Positions 8,497 to 16,439 of a stretch of 64,000 nt of DNA are shown here, piece after piece. A program made the translations under genes and the position numbers. The stretch's first letter is position 1; each line of letters starts with the position of its first letter. The notes beneath the pieces are model-generated. The model was not told the origin of the DNA. It was given only the letters and a program-made list of their open reading frames with translations, and made no database searches. The stretch covers positions 124,001-188,000 of the forward strand of contig NZ_MRTH01000001.1 in assembly GCF_001956045.1 (NCBI RefSeq), written 5' to 3'. The DNA is from Paenibacillus sp. FSL H7-0331. Its GTDB lineage: Bacteria > Bacillota > Bacilli > Paenibacillales > NBRC-103111.

Positions 8497-10437
8497 TTAA
8501 TTACTTACTTGAGGAGGAGGGGCAGTTTCCGATAAATAAATGCGGATCGTAGAGCCTTGCTCCAGCTTGGCACCTGCCTTCGGAACCTGATTGACCACAT
8601 AGGAGCCAACCCCTGATTTGGCAAGCAGGAAGTTCGAATTCAGATTTTCATATATATCCGTAATGCTCATTCCAATAACATTGGGAACCTCAACCAAACG
8701 GGTATCGCCATATACGTATTTCTTCTCCATTTGGTCCTTTCGCTCAGGCACCTGCATATAACGAAGAGTGTCCTCCATAATACTTTTGACAAGAGGAGCT
8801 GCTATCAAGCCACCGAACTGAAGTCCTTGCGGATTATCCACGGCGGCATAAACAACAATTTTGGGATCATCGGCGGGTGCAAACCCTATAAAAGAAACGA
8901 TATGATCCGTTGCGGAATAACGGCCATTAACAACCTTTTGAGCTGTTCCGGTTTTCCCGCCAACCCGATAGCCTTCAATAAATGCATTGCGTCCGGTTCC
9001 GTTTGCAACCACACTTTCCAGTGTTTCTCTAACCTGCTTGGAGGTCGCCTCCGATATAACCTGCCTGACCAGCTGCGGTTGTACCTGATCAATCATTTGA
9101 CTGCTGCCCGGCTGATACCAGCCTCTCGCAACAAATGGTTTGAAAAGCTTCCCCCCATTGATCGCTGCCGAAACCGCTGTAATCTGTTGAATTGGAGTTA
9201 CCGATACCCCTTGGCCAAATGCTGTCGTAGCTAATTCGACCGGGCCGACACGCGACATTTTGAACATAATTCCATTCTCTTCGCCACCAAGATCAATCCC
9301 GGTTTTGGTACCAAAGCCGAACTTCGAAATATAATCGAACAGCTTTTCCTTACCAAGCCTCTGGCCCATTACAACAAAACCCGGATTGCATGAGTTTTCT
9401 ACGACTTGCAAGAAGGTCTCGCTCCCGTGACCGCCCCGTTTCCAGCATCGCAATCTCGCACCGGCAACCTCAATGTAGCCAGGATCATAAAAAGATTCGT
9501 TCAAATTAACCTTTTTCTCTTCTAAAGCAGCTGCCAATGTAATAATTTTGAAAGTCGAGCCAGGCTCATAAGTCATCCAGATCGGCAGATTACGGTCATA
9601 GCTCTCTTTGGGAAACTCACGAAAGCTGCCGGGGTCGTAACCGGGTCTTCCTCCCATCGCCAGGATTTCACCGTTATTCGGATCCATCACGATAGCAATT
9701 GCATGCTCCGCCTGATATTTCACCATGGCCTGATCAAGCTCGCGCTCCAGTACGGATTGAATATGGCTATCCACAGTCAGCTGCAGATTCATCCCATCGC
9801 GTGGTTTCACATAAGCGTCTGTTGAATTTGGCATTTGCCTGCCTGCTGCATCAGCCAAAAATGATATGCTTCCACCCAATCCGGTCAAAGGTTTATCATA
9901 TTTTAATTCTATGCCCGTTAGACCTTGATTATCAATGCCGGTAAACCCAAGAATATGTGCGGCAAGTTGTCCAAAAGGATAGTACCGCTTATTGTCCTCT
10001 GCAACCACGATACCCGGAAGATTCAGAGAACGAATTTCCTGAGCCTTTTCCTGAGTAATCTTCCGGCCTCCCGGTTGGATACGTACAATTAATTGCCTTT
10101 GTGTAATCTGTTTAAGCAGCGCCTCCTCGTTCAGCTGAAGCGTAGAGGCAAGCTGGGCTGCTACAGACTTGGCATCTTTGATTTGTGCCGGAATGGCCAT
10201 TACCGTTGGTGAACTGATATTATAGGCAAGCTGTACCCCGTTTCGGTCCAGAATCTCACCCCGTTTGGCTGCAAAAGGAATATTGCGGCGCCACGAATCC
10301 TCAGCTTTTCCGGATAACTCCGGTCCTAACCATATTTGAACAAAACCAAGCCTTATGATTAAAGCTATGAACAAAAAAGTGCCAATAATAAGTGCCACAA
10401 ATAGTCGACGACGAACCGTAGTTTGAGTTGCTTTCAT
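8497..10437 (-). CDS. spoVD: Class B penicillin-binding protein, SpoVD-like transpeptidase
   Basis: A 646-residue class B PBP with one N-terminal membrane segment (about residues 12-32), a dimerisation domain, and a transpeptidase domain with all three motifs: SxxK in YEPGSTFK (about residue 293), SCN in ENSCNPGF (about 350) and KTG in GGKTGTAQK (about 493). A single PASTA domain closes the protein (from about residue 583). One PASTA domain and location just before murE match SpoVD, which crosslinks spore cortex peptidoglycan with the SEDS partner SpoVE, also encoded here. AGGAGGGG precedes the ATG by 11-12 bases. Confidence 0.93.
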   Translation of the reverse strand: MKATQTTVRRRLFVALIIGTFLFIALIIRLGFVQIWLGPELSGKAEDSWRRNIPFAAKRGEILDRNGVQLAYNISSPTVMAIPAQIKDAKSVAAQLASTLQLNEEALLKQITQRQLIVRIQPGGRKITQEKAQEIRSLNLPGIVVAEDNKRYYPFGQLAAHILGFTGIDNQGLTGIELKYDKPLTGLGGSISFLADAAGRQMPNSTDAYVKPRDGMNLQLTVDSHIQSVLERELDQAMVKYQAEHAIAIVMDPNNGEILAMGGRPGYDPGSFREFPKESYDRNLPIWMTYEPGSTFKIITLAAALEEKKVNLNESFYDPGYIEVAGARLRCWKRGGHGSETFLQVVENSCNPGFVVMGQRLGKEKLFDYISKFGFGTKTGIDLGGEENGIMFKMSRVGPVELATTAFGQGVSVTPIQQITAVSAAINGGKLFKPFVARGWYQPGSSQMIDQVQPQLVRQVISEATSKQVRETLESVVANGTGRNAFIEGYRVGGKTGTAQKVVNGRYSATDHIVSFIGFAPADDPKIVVYAAVDNPQGLQFGGLIAAPLVKSIMEDTLRYMQVPERKDQMEKKYVYGDTRLVEVPNVIGMSITDIYENLNSNFLLAKSGVGSYVVNQVPKAGAKLEQGSTIRIYLSETAPPPQVSN

Positions 10438-10518
10438 GACTGTCCGTTCCCCTCCTGAAATAAATCTGGGACTGCTTCATATCCAGATTATTCAGGACAA
10501 ACCGTGGTTAGAACAAGC

Positions 10519-12882
10519 CTACCTCGCTGGAGGGTCGTTTTTTTTGGCAGAACCTTCATTAATCTTGGTCGATTCTGCCGTTTTGACGGGATTATTGGGT
10601 TTGACTGATGTTACCTTCTTATCCGTCTTTGCTGGCGTAGTAGCAGCTGGTGCAGCAGGAGCTTCCGCATCAGAAGACGGGCCCTGCAGCAGTTCGCTGT
10701 ATGGCTTAAGCTGCAAAACAAGCTGCCTGGCATCACTGTCTCCAGCTAACGATTGAGATGAAACATAGCCCTCGCCTACGGATTGACACTTCACTTTAAT
10801 AAATGTACATACTTCCAGAGCATCCCGTAACGATTTGCCTGTCAAGTCTGGAATTGGCAGCTCGCCGCCTTCTTGCAGTACCACATAAATTCGTTGAGCA
10901 GAGCTGATATCGGTCCCGACCGGTGGTGATTGTGCGATAACTTTACTGCCTTTTCCAATGCTTTCGACGATTACACCAAATTTATTCATCACATTTTTAG
11001 ATTTCTCAACGGTTTGGCCAGATAGATCGGGCATCAACATATCTTCAACCTTCTCCGCTGCTTTCATTTGCTGGGTATTGGAAGGCACGCCCAAATAACG
11101 CAGGGTCTGCGAGACAATTTCTTTAAAAGCTGGAGGTGCTACCTCACTGCCCCGATGATAATCGCCTCCGAGATCCGGTTCATCCGCAATAATCGTTACA
11201 AGAATTTTCGGATTTTCCACAGGCGCATACCCTATAAAGGATACAACCCACTTGCCATCCGCATAGCCTTTACCGCCAGGTTCAACCTTGTTGGCTGTTC
11301 CCGTTTTTCCTGCGACACGATATCCCTCGATAAAAGCATTACGTCCTGTTCCGATAGCCTGATCGCTAACCACCTGCTCCAGATATTCGCTTACCTGCTT
11401 GGCAGTTCGCTCGGACACAACCTGCCGAATCACTGTTGGCTCGAAGGTCTGAATCACTTCCTTGGTCTTCGGGTTCACAATGTCTTTCACTACATGCGGT
11501 ACCATCAGCTTACCGCCATTGGCAATCGCTGCATATGCCGATGTTTGTTGTATCGCAGTTGTCGTCAAACGTCCTTGACCATAAGTAGCCGTTGCATAAT
11601 CAGAAGGGTATTTCATCGCTACGATACCAGGAACCTCCCCTGGAAGATCAATCCCTGTTTTAGCTCCAAAGCCAAAATCTTTGATATATTTCTCAAGCTT
11701 TTCCTTACCTAGCTTCTCATAGCCAAGCTTAACAAAAGCGACATTACTTGAGCGCTTTAATCCATCCAGATATGAAATTTGCCCCCATCCGACAATATTA
11801 TGGTCATGTAGGATCCGCCCTGGCACTTGAATAGCCCCCGACTGATACTTATCTTCGGGAAAGAACAAGTTTTCTTCAACGGCTGCAGCCAATGTGACAA
11901 TCTTAAAGGTCGAGCCTGGCTCGTATTGAGAGGCCACTGTATTATTGATAAAATCACTTTGGTTTTTGTTGTCCCAGTATTTGTTGGGATTAAAATCAGG
12001 AGTACTCGCCATCCCCAAAACTTCCATCGTTTGCGGATCAACGGCTATTGCCGTCAAGCTTTTAGGGTGATACTTGGCATTCACTTTCTCGAGCGCGCTT
12101 TCAATATAGAACTGGATATTTTTGTCGATGGTGAGTCTAACGTTGCTGCCATCCACAGCAGGCTGGTAATTAACCTTGGCATCCGGAAGTTCGACTCCGG
12201 TTCGATCCTTTTCATAGCTCCTGTTTCCGGGAATACCTTTAAGAAAGCTGTCAAAGCGAGACTCCAGTCCTGTTAAAGCTTTACCCTCTTTATCCGTATA
12301 ACCAAGCACATGAGAGGCAAGCTTGCCGCCTGGATAAAACCGTTTTTGTTCCTTTTGCAGATAGATCCCGACATTCTTTACGTTTGTCTGATTTTTGAGC
12401 GTCTCCACAAAGGTTTTAACCTGTTCGGCAACCTCTGTATCAATTTTCCAGCCCTCATTGCGAATTTCTACTTGTGTCATCAGGGTCATCTGTTGTGTCT
12501 TTTCATCAAGCCTTTTTTTGTTTAGCAGCGTTCGAATCTTTTCTTCTAAAACCGATATAGCTGCCGGATCATCCGATGTTTTTAACAAACCTGCCAAGCC
12601 TTTAACGACACTCTGCTCCAATTGGTATTTTTGAATAATAATCGGGTTCAAAGCAATCGTATAGGCAGGAGAATCCTCGGCAAGTACCTTGTCATTGCGA
12701 TCCACAATCGCTCCTCTGACAGGGCGAAGCACATCCTCCTTGGCCCATCTCTCCTGGGCTGATGTCAGTAAACCGGCACCCTGCACGACCTGAACCCAAT
12801 ATAATCTGCCTACTATTGCAACAAAAAAGAGGGTGAACAACCCTCCAATGAGTAATGATCTGAGCTTTACTTTTTTTGTCAT
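10519..12882 (-). CDS. pbpB: Class B penicillin-binding protein 2B-like division transpeptidase
   Basis: A 787-residue class B PBP with an N-terminal membrane anchor, a dimerisation domain with RPVRGAIVDRN, and a transpeptidase domain with SxxK in YEPGSTFK (about residue 323), SSN in RSSNVAFV (about 380) and KTG in AGKTGTANK (about 525). Two PASTA domains follow (about 613-670 and 672-730), and then a low-complexity Pro/Ala/Lys/Ser tail of about 50 residues. Placement after ftsL is that of the essential septal PBP (PBP2B, FtsI role). The long charged tail is extra compared with the family core and may be extracellular. It is paralogous to the following spoVD. Confidence 0.93.
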   Translation of the reverse strand: MTKKVKLRSLLIGGLFTLFFVAIVGRLYWVQVVQGAGLLTSAQERWAKEDVLRPVRGAIVDRNDKVLAEDSPAYTIALNPIIIQKYQLEQSVVKGLAGLLKTSDDPAAISVLEEKIRTLLNKKRLDEKTQQMTLMTQVEIRNEGWKIDTEVAEQVKTFVETLKNQTNVKNVGIYLQKEQKRFYPGGKLASHVLGYTDKEGKALTGLESRFDSFLKGIPGNRSYEKDRTGVELPDAKVNYQPAVDGSNVRLTIDKNIQFYIESALEKVNAKYHPKSLTAIAVDPQTMEVLGMASTPDFNPNKYWDNKNQSDFINNTVASQYEPGSTFKIVTLAAAVEENLFFPEDKYQSGAIQVPGRILHDHNIVGWGQISYLDGLKRSSNVAFVKLGYEKLGKEKLEKYIKDFGFGAKTGIDLPGEVPGIVAMKYPSDYATATYGQGRLTTTAIQQTSAYAAIANGGKLMVPHVVKDIVNPKTKEVIQTFEPTVIRQVVSERTAKQVSEYLEQVVSDQAIGTGRNAFIEGYRVAGKTGTANKVEPGGKGYADGKWVVSFIGYAPVENPKILVTIIADEPDLGGDYHRGSEVAPPAFKEIVSQTLRYLGVPSNTQQMKAAEKVEDMLMPDLSGQTVEKSKNVMNKFGVIVESIGKGSKVIAQSPPVGTDISSAQRIYVVLQEGGELPIPDLTGKSLRDALEVCTFIKVKCQSVGEGYVSSQSLAGDSDARQLVLQLKPYSELLQGPSSDAEAPAAPAATTPAKTDKKVTSVKPNNPVKTAESTKINEGSAKKNDPPAR

Positions 12883-12916
12883 TTCGACTCCTCTCTCCCA
12901 TTCATATCATAGATGA

Positions 12917-13354
12917 TTAAGGGGCGATATCCGTCGTTTTTTGATTCACTGCAGTCGCATTAGATGGAGCTTTTGGTTCTTTAAGGGACACTTTGCTAAT
13001 CTGTTTGTCTTCAGGTGGGACCAAACCAACTTTGGTAGCTTCAGTTCTTAGACGATCCGGACTCGATAAAGCTTCCACTTTATGCTTTAACACACTATTC
13101 TCCGCCTGCAGCTTTTGAATGTCGGTCTCGAACTTCAAAATCTTTGTGTTCATTTCATAGATTTGCGCATAGCGCCAAATAATCAGGCTAGCCACCGCTA
13201 CGCAGACTAATACAGTGAATAAATAGAGAAGCTTCTCCTGAACCGGAAGTGATCTATTCCGGTAAACGACCCTCTTGGTTTCCTTAACTGTAACCTTTTC
13301 TTTCTGTGCGGGACGTGGTTGAGTTGCCGAACTTCCGTGCATGTATGCAGGCAT
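12917..13354 (-). CDS. ftsL: Cell division protein FtsL
   Basis: A 145-residue bitopic protein: a basic, proline-containing cytoplasmic N-terminus, one membrane segment at about residues 43-63 (LYLFTVLVCVAVASLIIW) and an extracytoplasmic coiled coil (about 66-105, ILKFETDIQKLQAENSVL). This is the architecture of FtsL, which bridges DivIB/DivIC and the septal PBP at the division site. Sequence conservation in FtsL is low, so the call rests on architecture and on its place between rsmH and pbpB. GGAGG lies upstream of the ATG. Confidence 0.9.
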   Translation of the reverse strand: MPAYMHGSSATQPRPAQKEKVTVKETKRVVYRNRSLPVQEKLLYLFTVLVCVAVASLIIWRYAQIYEMNTKILKFETDIQKLQAENSVLKHKVEALSSPDRLRTEATKVGLVPPEDKQISKVSLKEPKAPSNATAVNQKTTDIAP

Positions 13355-13448
13355 TGAGATATTTCCTCCTTCACTAAGTAAAGTATTTGATATAGAAAAC
13401 CTCTATCGAGGCCCATTCGACGTAAATTTGAGCAGCAGCTTTTTCATG

Positions 13449-14411
13449 TTAACCCTGGCTATGTAGTTTTTCAGCGATTCTTAGCTTGGCTGAACGCGAT
13501 CTGGAGTTTTCATCCAGTTCTTCAACACTAGCTTCTATAGGCTTACGGTTAATAAGCTTCACAATCCCTTTGGTACCGCACACACATATCGGAAAATCAC
13601 CTGGACATGTACAACGCTCGACATATTTGGCAAAGGTTTGTTTGCAAATTCGATCTTCCAGCGAATGGAAGGTGATGACTGCCACTCTACCTTCAGGCGC
13701 CAAGCAGCGAATCGATTGCTCCAACGCTTCTTCAAACACACCCAGTTCATCGTTAACAGCTATACGCAAGGCCTGAAAGCTGCGTTTGGCTGGATGAGGT
13801 CCATTACGTCTTGCTGCTGCAGGGATACCTTCCTTTATTAGCTCAACAAGCTGACCCGTCGAATCAATAGGACCTTTAGCTCGTGCCGCAACAATCTTTC
13901 CGGCAATACGCCTTGCAAATTTTTCTTCTCCGTATTCAAACAAAATACGGATGATTTCCTGCTCTGGCCAGTCATTAACAATCTCTCTTGCAGTCAATTT
14001 CGCAGTACGGTCCATTCTCATGTCCAGCTCAGCATCATGGTTGTAGCTGAAGCCTCGTTCTGCTTCATCCAGTTGGGGAGATGAAACGCCCAGATCAAAC
14101 AAAATCCCGTCAACCTGCGGCTGGCCGCTTTTCATAACTCGAGAATCGAGCTTCAGCTGTTCCTCCAAAAAACGAAAATTACTTCGCACAAGCTTGACCC
14201 TATCCATCAGAGGCGCAAGTCTTTCTTTGGCATTATCCAAGGCTGCATCATCCTGGTCAAAAGCGATCAATAACCCTTCGCTGCTCAAACGAGAAGCAAT
14301 TTCGTAGCTATGTCCAGCACCGCCTAGTGTGCAATCCACATAAATGCCATCTGGCTTAATATTCAATCCTTCTACAGCTTCTTGCTTCAATACAGTAATA
14401 TGATGAAACAT
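13449..14411 (-). CDS. rsmH: 16S rRNA (cytosine1402-N4)-methyltransferase RsmH
   Basis: RsmH methylates N4 of C1402 in 16S rRNA using S-adenosylmethionine. The frame is open further upstream, but the ATG at 14411 has AGGAGGG five bases before it and gives the family start [16 protein letters not shown] and a 320-residue protein. Motifs: [12 protein letters not shown] for SAM binding, [32 protein letters not shown] and [10 protein letters not shown]. The upstream in-frame codons belong to a tandem repeat array (14417-14564) that ends in this ribosome binding site. Confidence 0.96.
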   Translation of the reverse strand: MFHHITVLKQEAVEGLNIKPDGIYVDCTLGGAGHSYEIASRLSSEGLLIAFDQDDAALDNAKERLAPLMDRVKLVRSNFRFLEEQLKLDSRVMKSGQPQVDGILFDLGVSSPQLDEAERGFSYNHDAELDMRMDRTAKLTAREIVNDWPEQEIIRILFEYGEEKFARRIAGKIVAARAKGPIDSTGQLVELIKEGIPAAARRNGPHPAKRSFQALRIAVNDELGVFEEALEQSIRCLAPEGRVAVITFHSLEDRICKQTFAKYVERCTCPGDFPICVCGTKGIVKLINRKPIEASVEELDENSRSRSAKLRIAEKLHSQG

Positions 14412-14416
14412 CGTTA

Positions 14417-14564
14417 CCCTCCTAAGAGTTTTGCTTGGCAAAACTTTCTTCGTAAGCGTTACTGAGTTTTGCGCAGCAAAACATACTTCGTAAGCGTTAC
14501 TGAGTTTAGCTAACAAAACTTACTCCGTAAGCATTACTGAGTTTTGCATAACAAAACTTCGTAA
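14417..14564 (-). repeat. Tandem hairpin repeat array in the mraZ-rsmH gap, ending in the rsmH Shine-Dalgarno
   Basis: On the minus strand four units of 34-38 bases follow one another: 14564-14531, 14530-14494, 14493-14456 and 14455-14417. A unit reads TTACGAAGTA, then AGTTTTGC, a short loop, GCAAAACTC and AGTAACGC. The last unit replaces AGTAACGC with TTAGGAGGG, which is the rsmH ribosome binding site. Each unit can form a GTTTTGC/GCAAAAC hairpin, perfect in the last two. The same family occurs at 35044-35196 and 52003-52121. Confidence 0.9.
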
Positions 14565-14584
14565 ACATGGTTTGTTTTCAATGG

Positions 14585-15022
14585 CTAGAGATCGAAGTTA
14601 AAATCAACAAGCTTTTCGGCTATTTCGTTGAAGGAATCGCTCGATTGCTGGAAATAGTTTACCCATATTGGCTTGCTCCAAATCTCAACACGATTGGAAA
14701 CACCGATAACGACGCAATCTTTATCCAATTTGGCATATTCAACAAGGTTATTTGGCAAATTAATTCTGCCCTGCTTATCCAATTCACATTCTCCGGCACC
14801 GGAGAAAAAGAACCGACTAAAGGCACGGGCGTCCGACTTCATGAGTGACAAAGATTTCAGCTTTTGCTCAAGCACCACCCATTCTTCCATAGGGTATACA
14901 AATAAGCATTGATCCAAGCCTCGAGTGACAATGAAGGTTGTTCCAAGGGATTCGCGAAATTTAGCTGGCACAATGATACGACCCTTTTCATCGATGCTGT
15001 GCTGAAATTCGCCCATGAACAT
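14585..15022 (-). CDS. mraZ: Transcriptional regulator MraZ
   Basis: MraZ is a ring-forming DNA-binding protein that controls the dcw cluster, including its own gene. The 145 residues contain two SpoVT/AbrB-like repeats: [20 protein letters not shown] with RESLG at the N-terminus and [15 protein letters not shown] near residue 80, plus the conserved [13 protein letters not shown]. The family start MFMGEFQH is kept. It is the first gene of the cluster and lies 7 bp from four 10-bp operator repeats. Confidence 0.97.
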   Translation of the reverse strand: MFMGEFQHSIDEKGRIIVPAKFRESLGTTFIVTRGLDQCLFVYPMEEWVVLEQKLKSLSLMKSDARAFSRFFFSGAGECELDKQGRINLPNNLVEYAKLDKDCVVIGVSNRVEIWSKPIWVNYFQQSSDSFNEIAEKLVDFNFDL

Positions 15023-15028
15023 ATACCT

Positions 15029-15068
15029 TCACCCCTTTTCACCACTTTACCCCACTTCCCACCACTTT
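15029..15068 (-). promoter_or_regulatory. MraZ operator: four 10-bp repeats
   Basis: Reading the minus strand, four consecutive 10-mers are AAAGTGGTGG, GAAGTGGGGT, AAAGTGGTGA and AAAGGGGTGA. Directly repeated GTGG/GGGG boxes at 10-base spacing in front of mraZ are the known form of MraZ binding sites. They lie between the likely -10 and the mraZ start codon, so bound MraZ would block transcription. Confidence 0.85.
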
Positions 15069-15096
15069 GTATAGTTTAATTCTCTAGAAAAAAGAA
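15068..15096 (-). promoter_or_regulatory. Likely promoter of the dcw cluster
   Basis: A TATACA at 15073-15068 lies directly before the MraZ operator. The -35 region 17 bases upstream (TTCTTT) is poor. It falls inside the T-rich tail of the terminator of the upstream gene, so the start of the cluster and the end of the previous transcript overlap. Confidence 0.4.
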
Positions 15097-15118
15097 AAAT
15101 CCTGCTTATTAGCAGGAT
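15087..15118 (-). terminator. Intrinsic terminator of the DUF4349 lipoprotein gene
   Basis: On the minus strand ATCCTGCT and AGCAGGAT pair around a four-base loop and are followed by a T-rich run. It lies about 20 bp after the stop codon of the upstream gene and immediately before the dcw promoter. Confidence 0.85.
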
Positions 15119-15136
15119 GACCATAAATTTTTTTAT

Positions 15137-16207
15137 TTATGATTTATCTTCTACAGTGCTATCCTGTGACAAATCAGGCTGCACTTCCCCATTTTCTTCT
15201 GTAAGCTTTTTACGAATTTCCATCATTTTTTTCTTTCTGGAGCGCCTCACAACGACAATCGGGAGAAGAATCAAAAAGAGAACAAGGGCAACAGGCAGCA
15301 CCGCGGCTGCAGCAACAATGAGCCATTCAAAAACAACCGTCAGAACGACAGCACTTTCATTTAGTGCGGAAGCCATTCGTTGGAACAACGGTCCGCGGTC
15401 ATTAGCCTGAATAACGGCGGCTGATCCCAGCTTCTGGGCAAGCCTGACTTCAATCGTTGAGTACGATACATTTTGCTCCAGGTATCTCATCCGGCCCTTA
15501 ATGCGTTCAATTTCCTCCTGAACTTTGCCCAGCTCATTGGAAAATGCCAATAACTCGTCGGTTTTCGATGCCTTTTCCATAAATGCGATCAATCGGCTCT
15601 CTACCACCTGCTTGGCCTTCAGTCTGGAGGTCAGATCGACGAATTCCTCGGAAACATCTTGTCCCTGCATATTTTTTTTCGCAGACGGATTAATTGTTTC
15701 CAACTGCTTCATTAAGGATTGAAAGCCGTTCGCAGGTACCTTGATGATGAACATTCCGCTTTTTTCATAATTATTTTCATTCTCATTGAATTGCAAAATG
15801 TAACCGCCCGCCTGGCTCACTGCGGACTCGATCTTTGCCTGTGCTTCCTCATATTTATCAACCTGCATCGTTATATTCGCTTTGTAAATAATTTTCCGTT
15901 CGACTGCGATGTCACCCAAGGCATTTCCGTTGAAGCTGTCGGCTGGTTTAGCTGTACTCGCTTTTTCCTTTGCCGCCGAGTTCGTGTCCATCATGGCTGG
16001 TGCCGCCGCGTCACCTGCAGGTTGAGCTGCAAGCATATCCGATTTTTGTTCCGTCAAAGCGCTCGAAGCAGCTCCCGGTGCGGAAGCGGTGGATTCGCCT
16101 TTCTCTCTGGCAGCCGAGCAGCCGCTCAGCAGAACAACCAGAAGTGCAGCCAGGATCCAGTGTTTGGCCCTCATCTTCTTCAAGCTCTTGTCTTGATTTC
16201 GTTCCAT
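15137..16207 (-). CDS. DUF4349-type lipoprotein with C-terminal membrane segment
   Basis: A 356-residue envelope protein. The N-terminus is a lipoprotein signal (AALLVVLLSGCSAA, lipidated Cys at about 30), followed by an Ala/Ser-rich stretch. The central domain (about 105-270, starting near VERKIIYKANITMQVDKYEE) matches my knowledge of DUF4349: a beta-rich part with FIIKVPANGFQSL and a coiled coil (about 210-250). A hydrophobic segment (about 290-320) with a basic RRSRKKK follows. The role is unknown. GGGGGG lies seven bases before the ATG, and the gene has its own terminator, so it is probably transcribed alone. Confidence 0.8.
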   Translation of the reverse strand: MERNQDKSLKKMRAKHWILAALLVVLLSGCSAAREKGESTASAPGAASSALTEQKSDMLAAQPAGDAAAPAMMDTNSAAKEKASTAKPADSFNGNALGDIAVERKIIYKANITMQVDKYEEAQAKIESAVSQAGGYILQFNENENNYEKSGMFIIKVPANGFQSLMKQLETINPSAKKNMQGQDVSEEFVDLTSRLKAKQVVESRLIAFMEKASKTDELLAFSNELGKVQEEIERIKGRMRYLEQNVSYSTIEVRLAQKLGSAAVIQANDRGPLFQRMASALNESAVVLTVVFEWLIVAAAAVLPVALVLFLILLPIVVVRRSRKKKMMEIRKKLTEENGEVQPDLSQDSTVEDKS

Positions 16208-16350
16208 TCAGATTCCCCCCATATTTGTTTTGGAATCAAAGCAACATCACTTCGCAATAAGTACCGCGAGCCTAGTTATCTTCTAAACGTGGGAGAATGT
16301 GGGTTTGTTGCACTCTGTTGGATATTCAAAAAAATACATCGAGTTCCAAT

Positions 16351-16373
16351 TAAAAAGAGGCCCGCAGGCCTCC
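16351..16373 (-). terminator. Terminator after the ABC exporter operon
   Basis: Minus strand GAGGCC and GGCCTC pair around a four-base loop, followed by TTTTT. It lies about 70 bp after the stop codon of the second ABC gene. The 16208-16439 gap holds no gene that I can see. Confidence 0.8.
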
Positions 16374-16439
16374 ATTTCAAATGTATGAACCATCCAACCT
16401 GAAAACAGCTTCCAAGCTGCTCACCAAGGATCGTATATC

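Noticed and set aside
14417..14564. CRISPR-like array
   Set aside because: Units follow each other without unique spacers, are AT-rich hairpins, and merge into a ribosome binding site. No cas genes are near.
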